Below are positions 1 to 11,133 of a DNA stretch of 64,000 bases, one piece after another (position 1 is the stretch's first letter; each line of letters begins with the position of its first letter). The notes beneath the pieces were generated by a model, which had not been told where the DNA came from, did no database searches, and worked only from the letters and a program-made list of their open reading frames with translations. Where the stretch lies: positions 16,107,011 through 16,171,010 of the forward strand of contig CM046004.1 of the NCBI GenBank assembly GCA_025175895.1, in the 5' to 3' direction. The translations under genes and the position numbers were made by a program. The stretch is from Wurfbainia villosa (Eukaryota; Streptophyta; Magnoliopsida; Zingiberales; Zingiberaceae).

Positions 1-1555
1 TATCCCGTTCGTCCAAATGGTTTGTCGGAACTCGAGAGTGTCAAGTGTACACTCCTCTATTGGTATCCACACAAGAAATAGGTGGAGAAAAGTAACCTAG
101 AGTGTGCTAGCACCCCTTAGAGGCTCACGACAAGATGAGGAAGAGAGAGATTGAGGGAAGAGAGGAGGAAGAAGATGAAGTTACACAACTTAACTTCACA
201 CTTTCATAACCCACTATAAGGGGGTTACATGCATGCATGTAACTCCAAGAGCCAATGACTCTTGGTCTCCCTCATGAGGTGGCACCCCATGATGTGTCCA
301 TGATGATGTGGAGCATCATCATTGGCCGGCCCCATGCCAAGTCATGATGACATGACAATTGGTCAAGTCAAAATTGACCATTCATCTTCTCTCTCAAGTC
401 AAGTCAAACTTGACCTCTTATCTCCCATGGTTGATCAAATACAACCATTTGATTCAAGTCAATTTGATTTAATGAATCTCAATTCATTAGTTTAAATTGA
501 CTCGATGAATCAAATCTAAATTAGACTCATTCAACACTTGAATCAACTTGAGTCCAACTCAATTAGTCTAATTTGGATTACTCTTAATCCAATTTGGTTC
601 ATCCCATGAACCTAATCCTCATGGTTCATCATATGAACCTAATCTCCATCTAATTGCCTTTGTGTGTGACCCTATAGGTTCTTGTAACGTTGGCAATGCT
701 CCTAAACCGATTTAGGAACATAAGCAATAAGCGGTATCTAGAAACACATCATTGCTACCCAAGTTACAAGAATGTTGAGATCCAACATCACCTTTGTGAC
801 TACTAATTGTAACTCTCACAATATGTGACAATGTCCTTCTATCCTTGATATTTAGATTGATCAATTGAGGCATAGACCGTGTCATCCTCGGTACAATCTA
901 TATCTTAAACTCCAAGTAGACTCACTCTAACAAGAATAACGATGCCACTCCCGTCATATAGGAGGGATAAATCCCATCTACATCACTCACATCCCTCTGC
1001 ATAATTTGTTACATACCCAGTAATCGCCTTTAAAGTCCACCCATTTACGGGTGACGTTTGACGAAGCCAAAGTATGCAACTCCTTATGTAGGGAACCATG
1101 GTGACTTCAGGTCCAAGGACTAATAGTCATACTAATAGTCACATGAGAAAGTATATGACACTCATATAATGATCCATGATACTTTCTCATGGCAGGTCAT
1201 TCAATATACATTCTCCAATGCATACCCATGTGTCAACTTGATATCACATATCCATGATTTGTGAGATCAAGTCATCGAGTTGACCTACATGCTAGTCTCG
1301 TTGCATTAACATTGTCCCTGAATGTTAATACTTGACTAGGAATGATTAAGAATAGTGTTCTCTATATCATCTCATTATCGATTCAACCAATCGATTGATA
1401 TAGATAAGAACCTTCTACTCAAGGACATTATTATACTTAGTTATTTGGCACCAATACAAGTAAATATAATAACCATGCCTTTATAAATAGAAATATGATA
1501 CAATAAAGTCCATACAACAATCATCACATGATTGACTCTAGGACTTTCACTAACA
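1..1555 (-). mobile_element. Ty1/copia LTR, left part outside window, possibly solo
   Basis: This stretch matches 45187-46812 over nearly its whole length, and both end in ...CTTTCACTAACA, so it is the same LTR family read on the minus strand (LTR begins TGTTAGTGAAAG at 1555). Two blocks differ: this copy lacks a short piece near 200 and a roughly 60-base piece near 930 that the other has. A TATA-like CTATTTATAAAGG reads on the minus strand near 1478-1490. The base after 1555 is Sirevirus-type LTR sequence, not a copia body, so this is a solo LTR or the 3' LTR's outer edge is not the edge seen. The far end lies outside the window, so the target duplication cannot be checked. Confidence 0.8.
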
Positions 1556-1562
1556 TATTGGC

Positions 1563-1868
1563 AAAGTAAAAGTCCAAGCATGGGTCTTGGTCATGGTAAA
1601 GTCCAAGTCATGGGTACTTGACAAAGAAAGTCCAAAGGTATAGTTTTGGCAGCATAAGTCCAAGTGTGTAGTCTTGGCTGCATAAAGTCCAAGTGAACTT
1701 TGGCGATGAAAGTCCAAGTATGGATACTTGGCAATTGGGAAGCCTAAGGGTATGATATTGGCAGCGTAAAGTTCAAGCTGTAGTCTTAGCGACATAAGTC
1801 CAACATTTGACGGCGTAAAATCCAAGCGTTTATCTTGGCGACATAAGTCCAAATATGTACCTTGGCAA
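1563..1868. repeat. Tandem array of CCAAG...CTTGG hairpin units
   Basis: About eleven degenerate units of 22-30 bases follow one another. Most start AAGTCCAAG and contain CTTGGC, so each unit can fold as CCAAG, a 5-9 base loop, CTTGG. Similar arrays lie in the other Sirevirus-type LTRs at 31340-31590, 33010-33110, 55712-56060 and 60903-61330. Confidence 0.8.
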
Positions 1869-2049
1869 AGTAGACATGGTTAGCATGACAATAGTCGATG
1901 GAAGCACTTGAAGACTAGCGTATGGATGACTTGGAGGGAACCAATAGACATAAGGCTGATGGAGGTGGCTAGAAAGCTTAGGTTTAGGCTAAAGGTGATC
2001 TATCAAGTATGAGAGGATCATACTTGAGGTAAACCTCATGTTTAAGGTT

Positions 2050-2345
2050 TATGAGTCGACTAAGGTTATGGACTAGTCGACTGGCTGAGTGTTTGACATT
2101 TGACAACCTAGTTAACTTGGATCAGTCAACTGAGATTATGACAGTCGACTGAGCTTCGACTACTCAGGTGAAGCACTGGCAATTGACTTTCATTATAGGA
2201 AGTCGACTGTCCTTGATCAGTCGACTGCTAGAGTTTGATAGTCGACTGTTTTAAGTGAACACAAGCACAAAAGATTTGGTGGTCGACTGGCCAGTCGACT
2301 ATCGAGCAGCAGTCGACTACAACAGTCGACTGCTAGGGTATCCGT
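2050..2345. promoter_or_regulatory. Cluster of AGTCGACT palindromes in LTR U3
   Basis: I count about eight exact AGTCGACT palindromes and several one-base variants in 300 bases, ending about 110 bases before a TATA box. Many extend to CAGTCGACTG. The place and density suggest binding sites that drive LTR transcription; the binding factor is unknown. Repeated palindromes in U3 are reported for Sireviruses in general, but I cannot compare the motif here. Confidence 0.6.
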
Positions 2346-2451
2346 TAGGCAGGTTCCAGTGTGGATGAAGCCATTATGAGACAACGGATGGGAGAGCAGT
2401 CAATTGCTAGGAGAGCAGTCGATTGCTAGGTGTGAAATCAGCTCGATGCAG

Positions 2452-2460
2452 GTTATAAAA
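2452..2460 (+). promoter_or_regulatory. TATA box of LTR fragment
   Basis: GTTATAAAA is followed by GCAGCTCGAGATGGAGG. The same core (TATAAAAGGAGCTCGAGATGG) recurs at 33914 and 38521 and, on the minus strand, near 60347-60356, so this is the family core promoter. Confidence 0.65.
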
Positions 2461-2959
2461 GCAGCTCGAGATGGAGGATTTTGCACCAATTTTTGGGGTG
2501 TTTTTGAAGGGGAAGTGCTACTGCATTCTAGACCTTCAAGAGCAATCTAAAGCAAGTAATAAGCAAGCAATCAAACATTCTTTGTGTAAAGTTTTCTTTA
2601 CTTGTATTTGCTTATTGCTTAGTATACTTGTTGTATTTCTTGTATTACTATTGTAATCATTTTGTAAGAGGTTTCTCCACCTTCGAAGTGTTTTTCGAGA
2701 AGGAGAGATTTATTAGTGGTGGTGTGCATCACTAGAACTCGGTATTGAGCTCGTCCCATGGAGTAGGAACTCTAGGTTCCGAACAATGTTATATCTTGTG
2801 TTGTGCTTGTCTATTCTTGTTGTACATTTATATTTGTTATATATTCCGCTATGCACTAACATCGTTGTAGACAAGCAATCGAACAAACACAATCGAATTC
2901 CAAGCGATGAAGAAAAAATGCTATTCACCCCCTGTTTGGTGATGCCAACGTTCCTAACA

Positions 2960-3719
2960 AAGAATTGACGATGGAAGTCTCGGAGGCGTGACCTCTTGGC
3001 AAGGGAAAGTCCAAGTATGGAGACTTGACAATGGAAGTTCTGAAGGCATGGCTTCTTAGCAAAGGGAGACTCGATAGCATGACAAAGCCGAAGGAAGCAC
3101 TTGAAGGCTAGCGCAAAGAGTGAGGAGTTGTGGAGGACTTGGTGAATCCTAAAGGCATGCCACTGATGGAAGAAGATTGAAGGCTTAAGTCTAGGCAAAG
3201 GGTAAGTGTCAAGTTTAAGAGGATCCTTGGGTATTTTGAAGGGAAATGTTGTTGCATTCCAGGTCTTCAAAAGCATTCTAAAGCAACCAAACACAAAGAT
3301 CAAGTAAAATCTCTTGTGTAAAGTGTTTCCATTTTATTTGTATTCTGTTTGTTTCTTTACACTTGTTTTGTTGCTCTTTGCTGTAAAGCTCTTGTAAGAG
3401 GTTTCTCCACCTATGGAAGATTTTGAAGAAGGAGAAAGTTTTAGTGATGGTGCATCGCTAGAACTCGGTCATGGAGTAGGAACTATGATTTCGAACCACG
3501 TAAAATACCGATGTTGTGAGTTGTGCTTTGTATTTAGTTTAATTTTGTTTTATTTTGTTGCGCATAAATTTGTTGTGGAGTCCATGCAATTAACCCCAGG
3601 TCGATGCTGACCAAGCTCGAGTGGGACTCAAGTAGGGTTTTAATGTTTGACAATATATTTGACAATGAGTTTAATAATACATTTGACATACGTATTGAGG
3701 GAGATTGTCATGAGGTGAG
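2960..3719 (+). repeat. Mosaic of Sirevirus-type LTR pieces
   Basis: 2960-3590 resembles the middle and R/U5 part of the LTR at 31292-32800 (hairpin units, then a GAGGTTTCTCCACC block and GGAGTAGGAACT...TTTCGAACCACGT). 3591-3660 resembles an LTR beginning (GACCAAGCTCGAGTGGGACTCAAG). No open frame is convincing. It appears to be recombined LTR debris flanking element B; its final bases, GTGAG at 3715-3719, would be B's left target site. Confidence 0.5.
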
Positions 3720-3728
3720 TGTTGGAGC

Positions 3729-4840
3729 TGTTGGATAAAAAAAAGAGCGCTAGAGGGGGGGGGTGAATAGCACACGTAAATCTTTTCATTCATTCGATTA
3801 AAACACTAGTAAGAAAGAGTAAATAAATAGTAGAATAGTAAAGAACACAACTTGGTTTTACTTGGTTCACAGCCTACCGGATGCTAATCCAAGGCTCTTA
3901 CGATCCAAGATTGTGTACGGAGGGTAATTCACTAAACTAGTCTCCTCTTCATTGGAGGTTGGAGACAACGATTACAAATCCACGAAAAACTCGAGGTAGA
4001 GAGACAAATCCTCATTAAGATAAAAGCTCGATAGGAAAGAGAATTACAACAATTAGAAATGACAACTTATGAAACTGATACCGACGACTAAAGAGGAAGA
4101 GGTTGAGCTTGTGCAGTCGGCATTGTGGCAGTGCTTCAGCGTCGTAGAGTAGCGGTGTTGCGGGATCATTTTGTAAGCACTTTCTTATAACCTAAAGGGG
4201 TGAAACCCTCCTTCTTTTATAGCCTTAGAAGCCCCCCAACGTTCAATTTCAGCTCATGGTCAAAGAACCTCATCTCCCCAAGATAAGTGGAGCTTATCTT
4301 GACTCTCCTCGAGGTGGGCAATTTGACTGACAGTCGACTGCTGCCCTTATCAGTTCGACTGATGCCCAGCAGTCGATTTCTACAAGCCAACAATCGACTG
4401 GTGGCTAGGATTCTCGACTTCACTAAAGAGTTAGCTCGAAATAAAAACAATATAAGTGAATTCGATGACCACTTACTGTCCAATCTCGACTTAGACCTTC
4501 CATGGAAAGTCTCAGTTGGATTGCCGCCTAAGGATGTCCTCATACGGAGGACCCAACCTTACATTCACTCACACACGATCTTACCTTAGGTCCTTTTGTG
4601 ACTTGTAACTATGCTTCAGGTCTCTACCTGGGTTCTTTGGCTCCCTTTGAAGTTCTCCCGATGTCGCCGGACCACCATGGTTTCCCGACTCGGGATTCTC
4701 TGGGTGTCACCGACCTTCAGCTTAGCTTAACCAATACTACACACTTGGTTTAGCTCGTTAGACAATAATATGACCTTAGCTTTGGGTCTTTGTCATACTC
4801 AAAACCTAGGTTCGATCATCTGGTGCCTACTGCAGAAATA
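3729..4840 (-). repeat. 3' LTR of Sirevirus-like element
   Basis: About 1.1 kb, matching 30188-31286. A minus-strand TATA (CTATAAAAGAAG, 4211-4222) is present; the matching place in the 5' LTR (near 30670) reads TATAGGAAGG, so the promoter-bearing copy is damaged. SalI-like palindromes near 4325-4400 lie upstream of it. Confidence 0.85.
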
Positions 4841-5804
4841 ATCTCCCTTTTTTTATCTATGGCAAACTGACACAAAGTTAAGGGAAAAATTAACGCATAA
4901 GAGTGCATTAAGTAAGTGAAATGACTATTATGAATATGAAAGAAGCATAAATGCATAACTTAGTAAGTTAGTGTGAGTAACTTAGTAAGTTAGCATAAGT
5001 AGGAGTATGAGTAAAACTCTTTTTCAAGTCCTCCCCCTTGGGGTAACCTTCCCCTTGACCTTAGGTGAGTACTTGAAAAAGGATCTTAGCTCTCCCCCTT
5101 AACGATTGCAACTTAAAAATTTAAGTAATCAAGATTACTTAACATTGACCTAAATGTATAAGTTATGTTTAAGTTAAGTTATCAAAAATTAATTTTTGAT
5201 CTCTTAACTTTGGCATTTTTCTCCCCTTGTTGCCATAAAAAAAAGTTAAGTTAAGTTAAGTGTCACTTAACTTTGGCCCGATGATTTTAAGTTTAGATTT
5301 AAGTTAAGTTATCAAAAGAAATTTTTGATCCCAACTTTGGCCTTTTTCTCCCCCTTTTGCCATAAATCAAAAAGTGTGGGGGTTTATAGAAAAATCTTTT
5401 TCGAAACATAGTGATAAGTTTTATAAGTCCAAGCATGTACCTATTAGATTTTGAAAATAATACTTTAAACATAAGCTTAACTAATAGAATGTTCAACTCT
5501 ATTTGACTTGATTGATATAAAATGATCAATAAGTCCTGATTAGAGTTGGTTAATTTAGATAATTATACTCCATAATTCATGACGATGCACTAGATCTACA
5601 TCTGAAACCAGGAGTGACGTCCTAACATCTCACACCTATCTACATGGCTAAGTACATAGATACATTAGTCCTATGTGTTGTGAGATGTATTGACTCCTTA
5701 AATCTATAGGTGCAAGCTTTCTAGGGTAAGCCCTGGGCTAGTTCCATTTTGCATGAAAAATAAAAATAAAAATAGATTATAAAGGAAAATATAAGTTTTG
5801 AGTC
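4841..5804 (-). other. 3' non-coding region with reiterated polypurine tracts
   Basis: No coding signal. Read on the minus strand, purine tracts occur at 4841-4854 (next to the LTR, the expected plus-strand primer), 5031-5039, 5091-5100, 5220-5229 and 5348-5358, several as AAGGGGGAG. Repeated PPTs are a described trait of Sireviruses. The remainder is AT-rich with many TTAAGTTAAG-type repeats (5100-5330). Confidence 0.6.
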
Positions 5805-6330
5805 CTACTCTATTATGCATATACCTAATTTTCGTCTAAGCAAACTAAACTCTGCTTCGGGTAAGGGCTTGGTAAACAAGTCTGCTAGGTTCGATTTGGA
5901 CTCCACGTATTTGAGTTGTATGGTCCCGTTAGCTATATTTCTCGAATAAAGTGGTGTTTAACCTCTATATGTTTGGTCCTAGAGTGACAGATTGGGTTCT
6001 TGGTTAAATTAATTGAACTAATGTTATCGATGTAAATTTTAGTGTTGTTAAAGTTTAAGTCAAGGTCTTGGAGAGTGTGTTTCATCCAAAGAAGCTGAGC
6101 GATACACTCAACCATTGCGACGTATTCGACTTCGGTGGTAGATAAGACAACACAGGGTTTCTTTCTATCGAGTTTATTACCGACCGAGAAGTTGACAACT
6201 AGACTTGAGCCGAGAAGTTGACAACAACCACTCGTGCTCTTTCTATCGAGTTTACTACCGGCATAATCCGAGTCGGAGTAGCCAATTAGTTCGAACTCGG
6301 TAGATCTAGGGTACTAAATTCTTACGTTTA
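5805..6330 (-). pseudogene. Copia RNase H, Sirevirus-like, broken
   Basis: Readable minus-strand pieces are YSDSDYAG, LDRKSTSGCCQLLG, a TTE-EYVA-like box, a KIYIDN box (5933-6115) and the terminal LADLFTKPLPEAEF ending at a TAG at 5805. These are the normal copia RNase H blocks in order. The stretch after SSLV is replaced by an altered segment near 6170-6200, and frames shift between blocks. RNase H would remove the RNA template during reverse transcription; this copy cannot. Confidence 0.8.
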
Positions 6331-7336
6331 GTGTACCCTTTAGATATCTAAGGATGCGTTTGACTAATATTAGTTGTGACTCCTTAGCACAAGTTTGAAA
6401 TCTTGCACACATACTCACTGCGAATAGTATATCGGGTCGACTCGCAGTTAAGTATAGGAGACTACCATTGTGCTCCTATAATATTTTAAGTCGATTGGTT
6501 TTCCTTCTAAGTCTTCTCCTACATTAACATTTGTATCCATTGGTGTATTAATTACCTTAGCATTTTGCATTCCAAATCTATTTATTAATTCCTTAGCGTA
6601 TTTATGTTGATGTAGGTAAATTCCTTCCTTAGTTTGTTTAATTTGTAAGCCTAGAAAAAATGTTAATTCTCCTACTAGATTCATTTAAAATTCACTTTCC
6701 ATTAGTGAAATGAACTCATTTAATAAGATTGAGTTGGTTGTTCTAAATATTATATCATCTACATAAATTTGGGCAATAAATATTTCTTTGCCTTCGGAAG
6801 CCTTGGCTAAACCCTTTAGACTTGAGATAAATAGAGAGCCTTTCATACCAAGCTCTAGGAGCTTGTTTTAGTCCATATAAGGCTTTCTTAAGTCTAAAAA
6901 TATGGTCGGGTTTGTCTAAGCTTTCGAATCTTGGGGGTTGGCTAATGTAGACTTCTTCCTTAATGAGACCATTTAAAAATACTAACTTCAAATCCATTTA
7001 AAATAGTTTAAATTCTCGATGTGCAGCGTAGGCTAATAACATTCTGATCGATTCTAGTCTAGCTATGTGGGCATAAGTTTCGTCATAATCCAACTCCTCT
7101 ACTTGACTAAAATCTTTTGCGACCAATCTCGCTTTATTTCTAACTACTTCACCTTTATCATCGAGTTTGTTTCGGAATACCCACCTTGTTCCAATGATCG
7201 TTTTATCTTTAGGCGGGGATACTAATTCCCAAACTTCATTCCTAGTGAATTGAGTTGACTCTTCTTGCATAGCAATAATCCAATCGGGATCAATTAAGAA
7301 GAGCTTGTTCAATTGATCTGGGTTCAATTTTAGAGA
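6331..7336 (-). pseudogene. Copia reverse transcriptase, Sirevirus-like, broken
   Basis: Blocks read RWVFRNKL-DDKGEVVRNKARLVAK (6998-7327), FLNGLIKEEVYISQPP and LKKALYGLKQAPRAWY (6755-6997), IYVDDIIF near 6745-6770 (the catalytic YVDD box), then LVGELTFFLGLQIKQ (6448-6684). An in-frame stop falls between FKLF and MDLK where a glutamine codon is usual, and frameshifts flank the YVDD region. The partial copy at 47950-48835 carries the same stop. Confidence 0.85.
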
Positions 7337-8400
7337 TTAAAGAGATTTGACTAAGGTTTCTGTATGATGTTCTAGTTCGAACCCGTAGGTTGAGATCACC
7401 TATCAATTGATCGATAGGATGATTTGATTGTAACTTAGACTAGACTCATTTTCATGGTCAGATTCGGGTCTAGTATTAATCGGTTCATCAATTGGCTCTA
7501 CTACGGGTTTTGTGATTTTATCTCCTTCATCGAATACAACATTAATGGTTTCTTCGATTTTAAGGATTTCATTATTGTAGGCTCTATAGGCTCTACTTGT
7601 GGTTGAATATCCTAAGAATATTCCGGTATTTATTTTAGAGGTGAATTTGCCTAGGTAGTCCTTAGTATTTAAGATATGTACCCTACATCCAAATACCCTA
7701 AAGTATTTAATGTTGGGTAATTTTTCATGGTAGATTTCATATGAGGTCTTAAGCTGCCTCTTGACTAGTAGGATTCTATTTTGGACATAACAAGTCGTAC
7801 TAACAGCTTCTGCCCCAAACCTATCGAGTAGGCTGTACTTGTTTAACATGGTTTTAGCGAGTTCTTGTAGGGTTCTATTCTTTCGCTCAACTAGACCATT
7901 TTGTTGTGGGGTTCTAGGACAGGAGAACTCATGGTGGTATCCGTTTAGGTTATAGAAGTCGGTGAACCTATGGTTTTCGAATTCACCACCATGATCGCTT
8001 CTAAGTCTTTTAATCTTAAGTTTCTTTTCATTTTCTATTAATTTACATAAGTTGGTAAGTTGATCTAAGGTATCACTTTTGTGTTTTAGAAACCTAACCC
8101 AGGTAAACCTAGAGTAGTTGTCAACTATGACTAAGCAGAATTAACTTCCGTTTAGTTACTTGGCTCCATGAGAATCGAATAGGTCTAAGTGTAGGAGCTC
8201 AAGTACACTTTTGGTTATTTCTTTGTTAGTTAGTTGATGTTGTGCCCTAGTTTGTTTATCTTGTTGACACGCATTGCAGATTTTATCGTCTAAGTTATTA
8301 AGATTGGGTAAACCTCTGACTAGGCCACTCTGACTAATTTTGTGTACGAGTCTTGGATGAGAGTGTCCGAGTCATCGGTGTCACAACCAAGATTCCTCTT
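7337..8400 (-). pseudogene. Copia integrase, Sirevirus-like, broken
   Basis: Minus-strand blocks in order: CNACQQDKQTR (the CC pair of the HHCC domain, near 8270), LHLDLFDS, VDNYSRFTWV, RLRSDHGGEFEN, PQQNGLVERKNRTLQE, then NRILL and the C-terminal FRVFGCRVHILN...GIFLGYS (7403-7849). The DDE residues can be read in the LDLFD, SDHGGEF and VERKNR boxes. Stops appear near 8140-8160 (within GAK-LNGS-FCLV) and are shared with the copy at 47646-50044. Confidence 0.85.
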
Positions 8401-8794
8401 GTTATGTCATTAGACACTTGGATGAGGAGTTGGGTAAATTAATTGTGTATATATTGCTATTCCTAGTTCCTTTAAGTATTGTTTTAAAGGTGTCATTAGT
8501 TTTAATTAAGCATTCACTTTCTAAGAATATAACCTTATAGTTGTTATCATACAATTGACTTACACTAAGTAGATTATACTCAAAATTTTCGACTAAAAGA
8601 ACACTGCGAATTAAAAGATTAGAGTTTAGCTCAATATCACCTGAACCAATGATTTTGAGCTTCCCATTATTTCCGAATGCTACCTATCCTTGATTTTTGA
8701 ATCTAAGCTTCGAAAATTTCAGTCGGTCTCTGGTCATGTGTCGGGAGCACCCATTGTCCAACATCCATTGATCCTATACATATAGTAGTCAGAT
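8400..8794 (-). pseudogene. Copia protease and GAG-pre-integrase region, broken
   Basis: The protease site reads LDNGCSRHMT (DNG at 8751-8759); copia proteases normally have D-S/T-G, so the catalytic box has changed. Downstream blocks IIGSGDIELN, NLLSVSQLYD and LNNLDDK belong to the GAG-pre-integrase part. Stops interrupt both. Confidence 0.75.
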
Positions 8795-10975
8795 CGGATA
8801 TTGGAATTTTAAGTTGGTTGAATATTTTAGCCTAATAGTCATCTCACCTTTTCTATATGATCAAACATGTTAACCTTAAATGTTTTTGAGATGACTTCAA
8901 TTTTACTTGTTTAGATTTAGTTAATTGAAACTAATCAACCTTGGGTTAGATTTAGAATTAACCCTTAGCTTGTCAAGTAACTTTTTCGAGAAATTGACTT
9001 CTAGGTCATGGCGAGGCACAAAGGCCTTTTTTGATCGAAACAACGACCACTTCCTTAGACAAAGCCAAATTCAAGAATTCGATTACTTGAGTCACTTAAG
9101 ATTACTTCATGGTCTAACTAGTTAAGCATACGACGAGGTAGCTTCAGCTAGTTCAACTTAGTTGAGTGCACCAAGCTAGATATGCCTTATCTAGTTCAGA
9201 TGCACAAGACTTCATTTCCCTAATGTACTATCATGTCGCTGCATCCTAATACTATGTTGTCAAGATTGACGAGTTATTGACCCTATCTAGCCGTTCTAAA
9301 AATTAAAACAAAAAAACTAAGCATGCAAAGACTAATTTCATGTAATGGAACAAACAAATTTAGTACTAGCTCCCCCTGGACCATTGAATCGATTCGGTCT
9401 ATCCACGTAGTGGACTTGGTCCTTGAGAACCCAGTACTTATTAGATCCTAATTGTGAAATTAAAGCAGTCTTAGGGACCCATGCTTGGATTTGTTTTCTA
9501 TTACGGTTCACGATTGACATATACGACTTGTTAGTCGTGGTTGATCTAAATCTTAGTCCGACCTTGTTGTACACGACCCTTTGCGATCCAAGTAGTAGGT
9601 CAAGTCCCTTGGATCCCAAAGTGAACCTTTCCAATGTTTGCCTAAGATCTTTGACTTGTCCTTTCAAGAGTGAGTTCTCAACTTTGAGTTTTTCAACTCG
9701 AGTTGAGTCCTCCTCTTGAACTTGACTAGGAAGAAGTTAGGGAGACCTCGTGTTTAAGGAGTTTAACCTCCTCAACTAAGTTCTCAACCTTGGACTCTGA
9801 CTTAGCTAACTTTCTAGTTAAGAACTTAATTGCACCATATAATGTATTGATTAGAGAGCGACTCACCTTGAGTGAACCTTTTAAACAGGATACGGATCAG
9901 TGTCTTGTCTTGAATAGAGACTCATCGTCGGATCCAGAGTCAGACTCTTCCTCGGGTTCAAACTCTTCCTCGGGTTCGATCAGCTTGGCCATGAAGACAA
10001 GGTTGTTGAGCTCGTTTTCCTCCTCCGATGATTCCTCCCATGTAGCGTTGAGTGCTTTCTTGAACTTAGGTGCCTTGTTCTTGAGATTTGGACACTCCGA
10101 CTTGAGTGGCCCAACCTGTTACACTCATAGCATCTATAGTTGTAATTTGATTTTGACTTACCTTCCTTGGATTGGTTGACTTGTCATCTTCTTCTCTTGA
10201 TCATTTTTCGAACTATATTTACTAGTTCGATTTCCATCTCGTCGTCCACCTCTGACTCATACTCGTCTTCTTCCTACGGAGGTGGTTTGCTTTTGGGCTT
10301 CTTCTTCGGACCTGCAAATAAGGCAATACTTTTCTCAATGGGGGCCAAATTAGACTGCTCATGTAATTCAAATTTAGAAAACATTTCATCTAATCTAATT
10401 TTAGAAAGGTCTTTAGAAACCTTGTAGACACCAACCATGGATGCTCACAAGGTAGTCCTAGGGAATGCATTAAGTTTGTACCTGATCACATCCCAATTTT
10501 CTACCTTCTGTCCGATCGAATGTAGCCCGTTCATGATGTCTTGTATGCGAGCATGAAGCTGAGTGGTCGACTCATGTTCCTGTATTTTTAAGTTAAAAAA
10601 TTTATTTAATAACAAATCCCTTTTACATACCTTGGTGTCCGCGGTCCCTTCGTGAAGCTCGATGAGCTTATTCCACAAGTCTTTTGCACTGATGAAAGGG
10701 CCGACGAGGTTGAGCTCCTCTTTGGACAAGCCACACTGTAGTATTTGGGTAGCCTTGGCATCGACTTCCACTTGACATTTCATGACATTTGTCCATTTAT
10801 CGCAATCCAACGATTCACCATCTTCATTAGTTGGAAGTGTGAACCCTGATTAGATTACGATCCACATCTCTACTTGGATTTTCCAGTAGCACTCCATCTG
10901 ACCCTTCCAGTAACAAAAGTCGTCTCTGTTGTAAAACGGAGGTTGGGCGGTGCTAAATCCTTCGAGATGGGCCAT
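8795..10975 (-). pseudogene. Copia gag, Sirevirus-like, broken
   Basis: A start at 10975 gives MAHLEGFSTAQPPFYNRDDF, the usual gag opening, but a TAA follows near 10850. The clear capsid block (UBN2-type) lies at 10445-10810 with SAKDLWNKLIELHEGT. A zinc knuckle CYECNRLGH is read near 10090-10140, with a one-base slip before KSECPNLK. Acidic ESSEEEN stretches and a coiled region follow, and GSNKYWVLKD (9338-9667) marks the border to protease. 8795-9337 shows no clear blocks. Confidence 0.75.
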
Positions 10976-11133
10976 TAAAAGAAAACCTCACAAAAGCAAA
11001 AATGACAAAAGGTGCCAAGACTCTATTCTTGGATTAGTAGTGAGGGAGAAGGAAATTAACAAAACGACGAATGATGCGAAAAACCAATTAAAATGAATAT
11101 GAAAAGAAAAACACAAAAGTCAATGCTAGATTT

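Larger units (their letters stand above)
1556..2959 (+). repeat. Sirevirus-type LTR fragment (3' part), plus orientation
   Basis: It has the order seen in the other gag-only LTRs: a hairpin-unit array (1563-1868), a palindrome cluster (2050-2345), a TATA box (2452-2460), then an R/U5 part with CTATTCACCCCC and the terminus TTCCTAACA at 2959. The end matches the LTR that ends at 32800. No primer site follows 2959, so it is a solo LTR or a recombinant remnant. Its 5' part was lost or lies beyond the copia LTR at 1-1555. Confidence 0.7.

Noticed and set aside
1563..1868. Possible CRISPR array (regular repeats of about 28 bases)
   Set aside because: Units are degenerate and contiguous without unique spacers, lie in plant LTRs, and no cas genes exist.
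2471..2656. Small open frame right after an LTR TATA box with a hydrophobic end; similar frames after the TATA boxes at 33914 and 38521
   Set aside because: Its ATG lies about 15 bases after the TATA box, so likely before the transcription start, and the similarity reflects conserved LTR DNA. No coding pattern.
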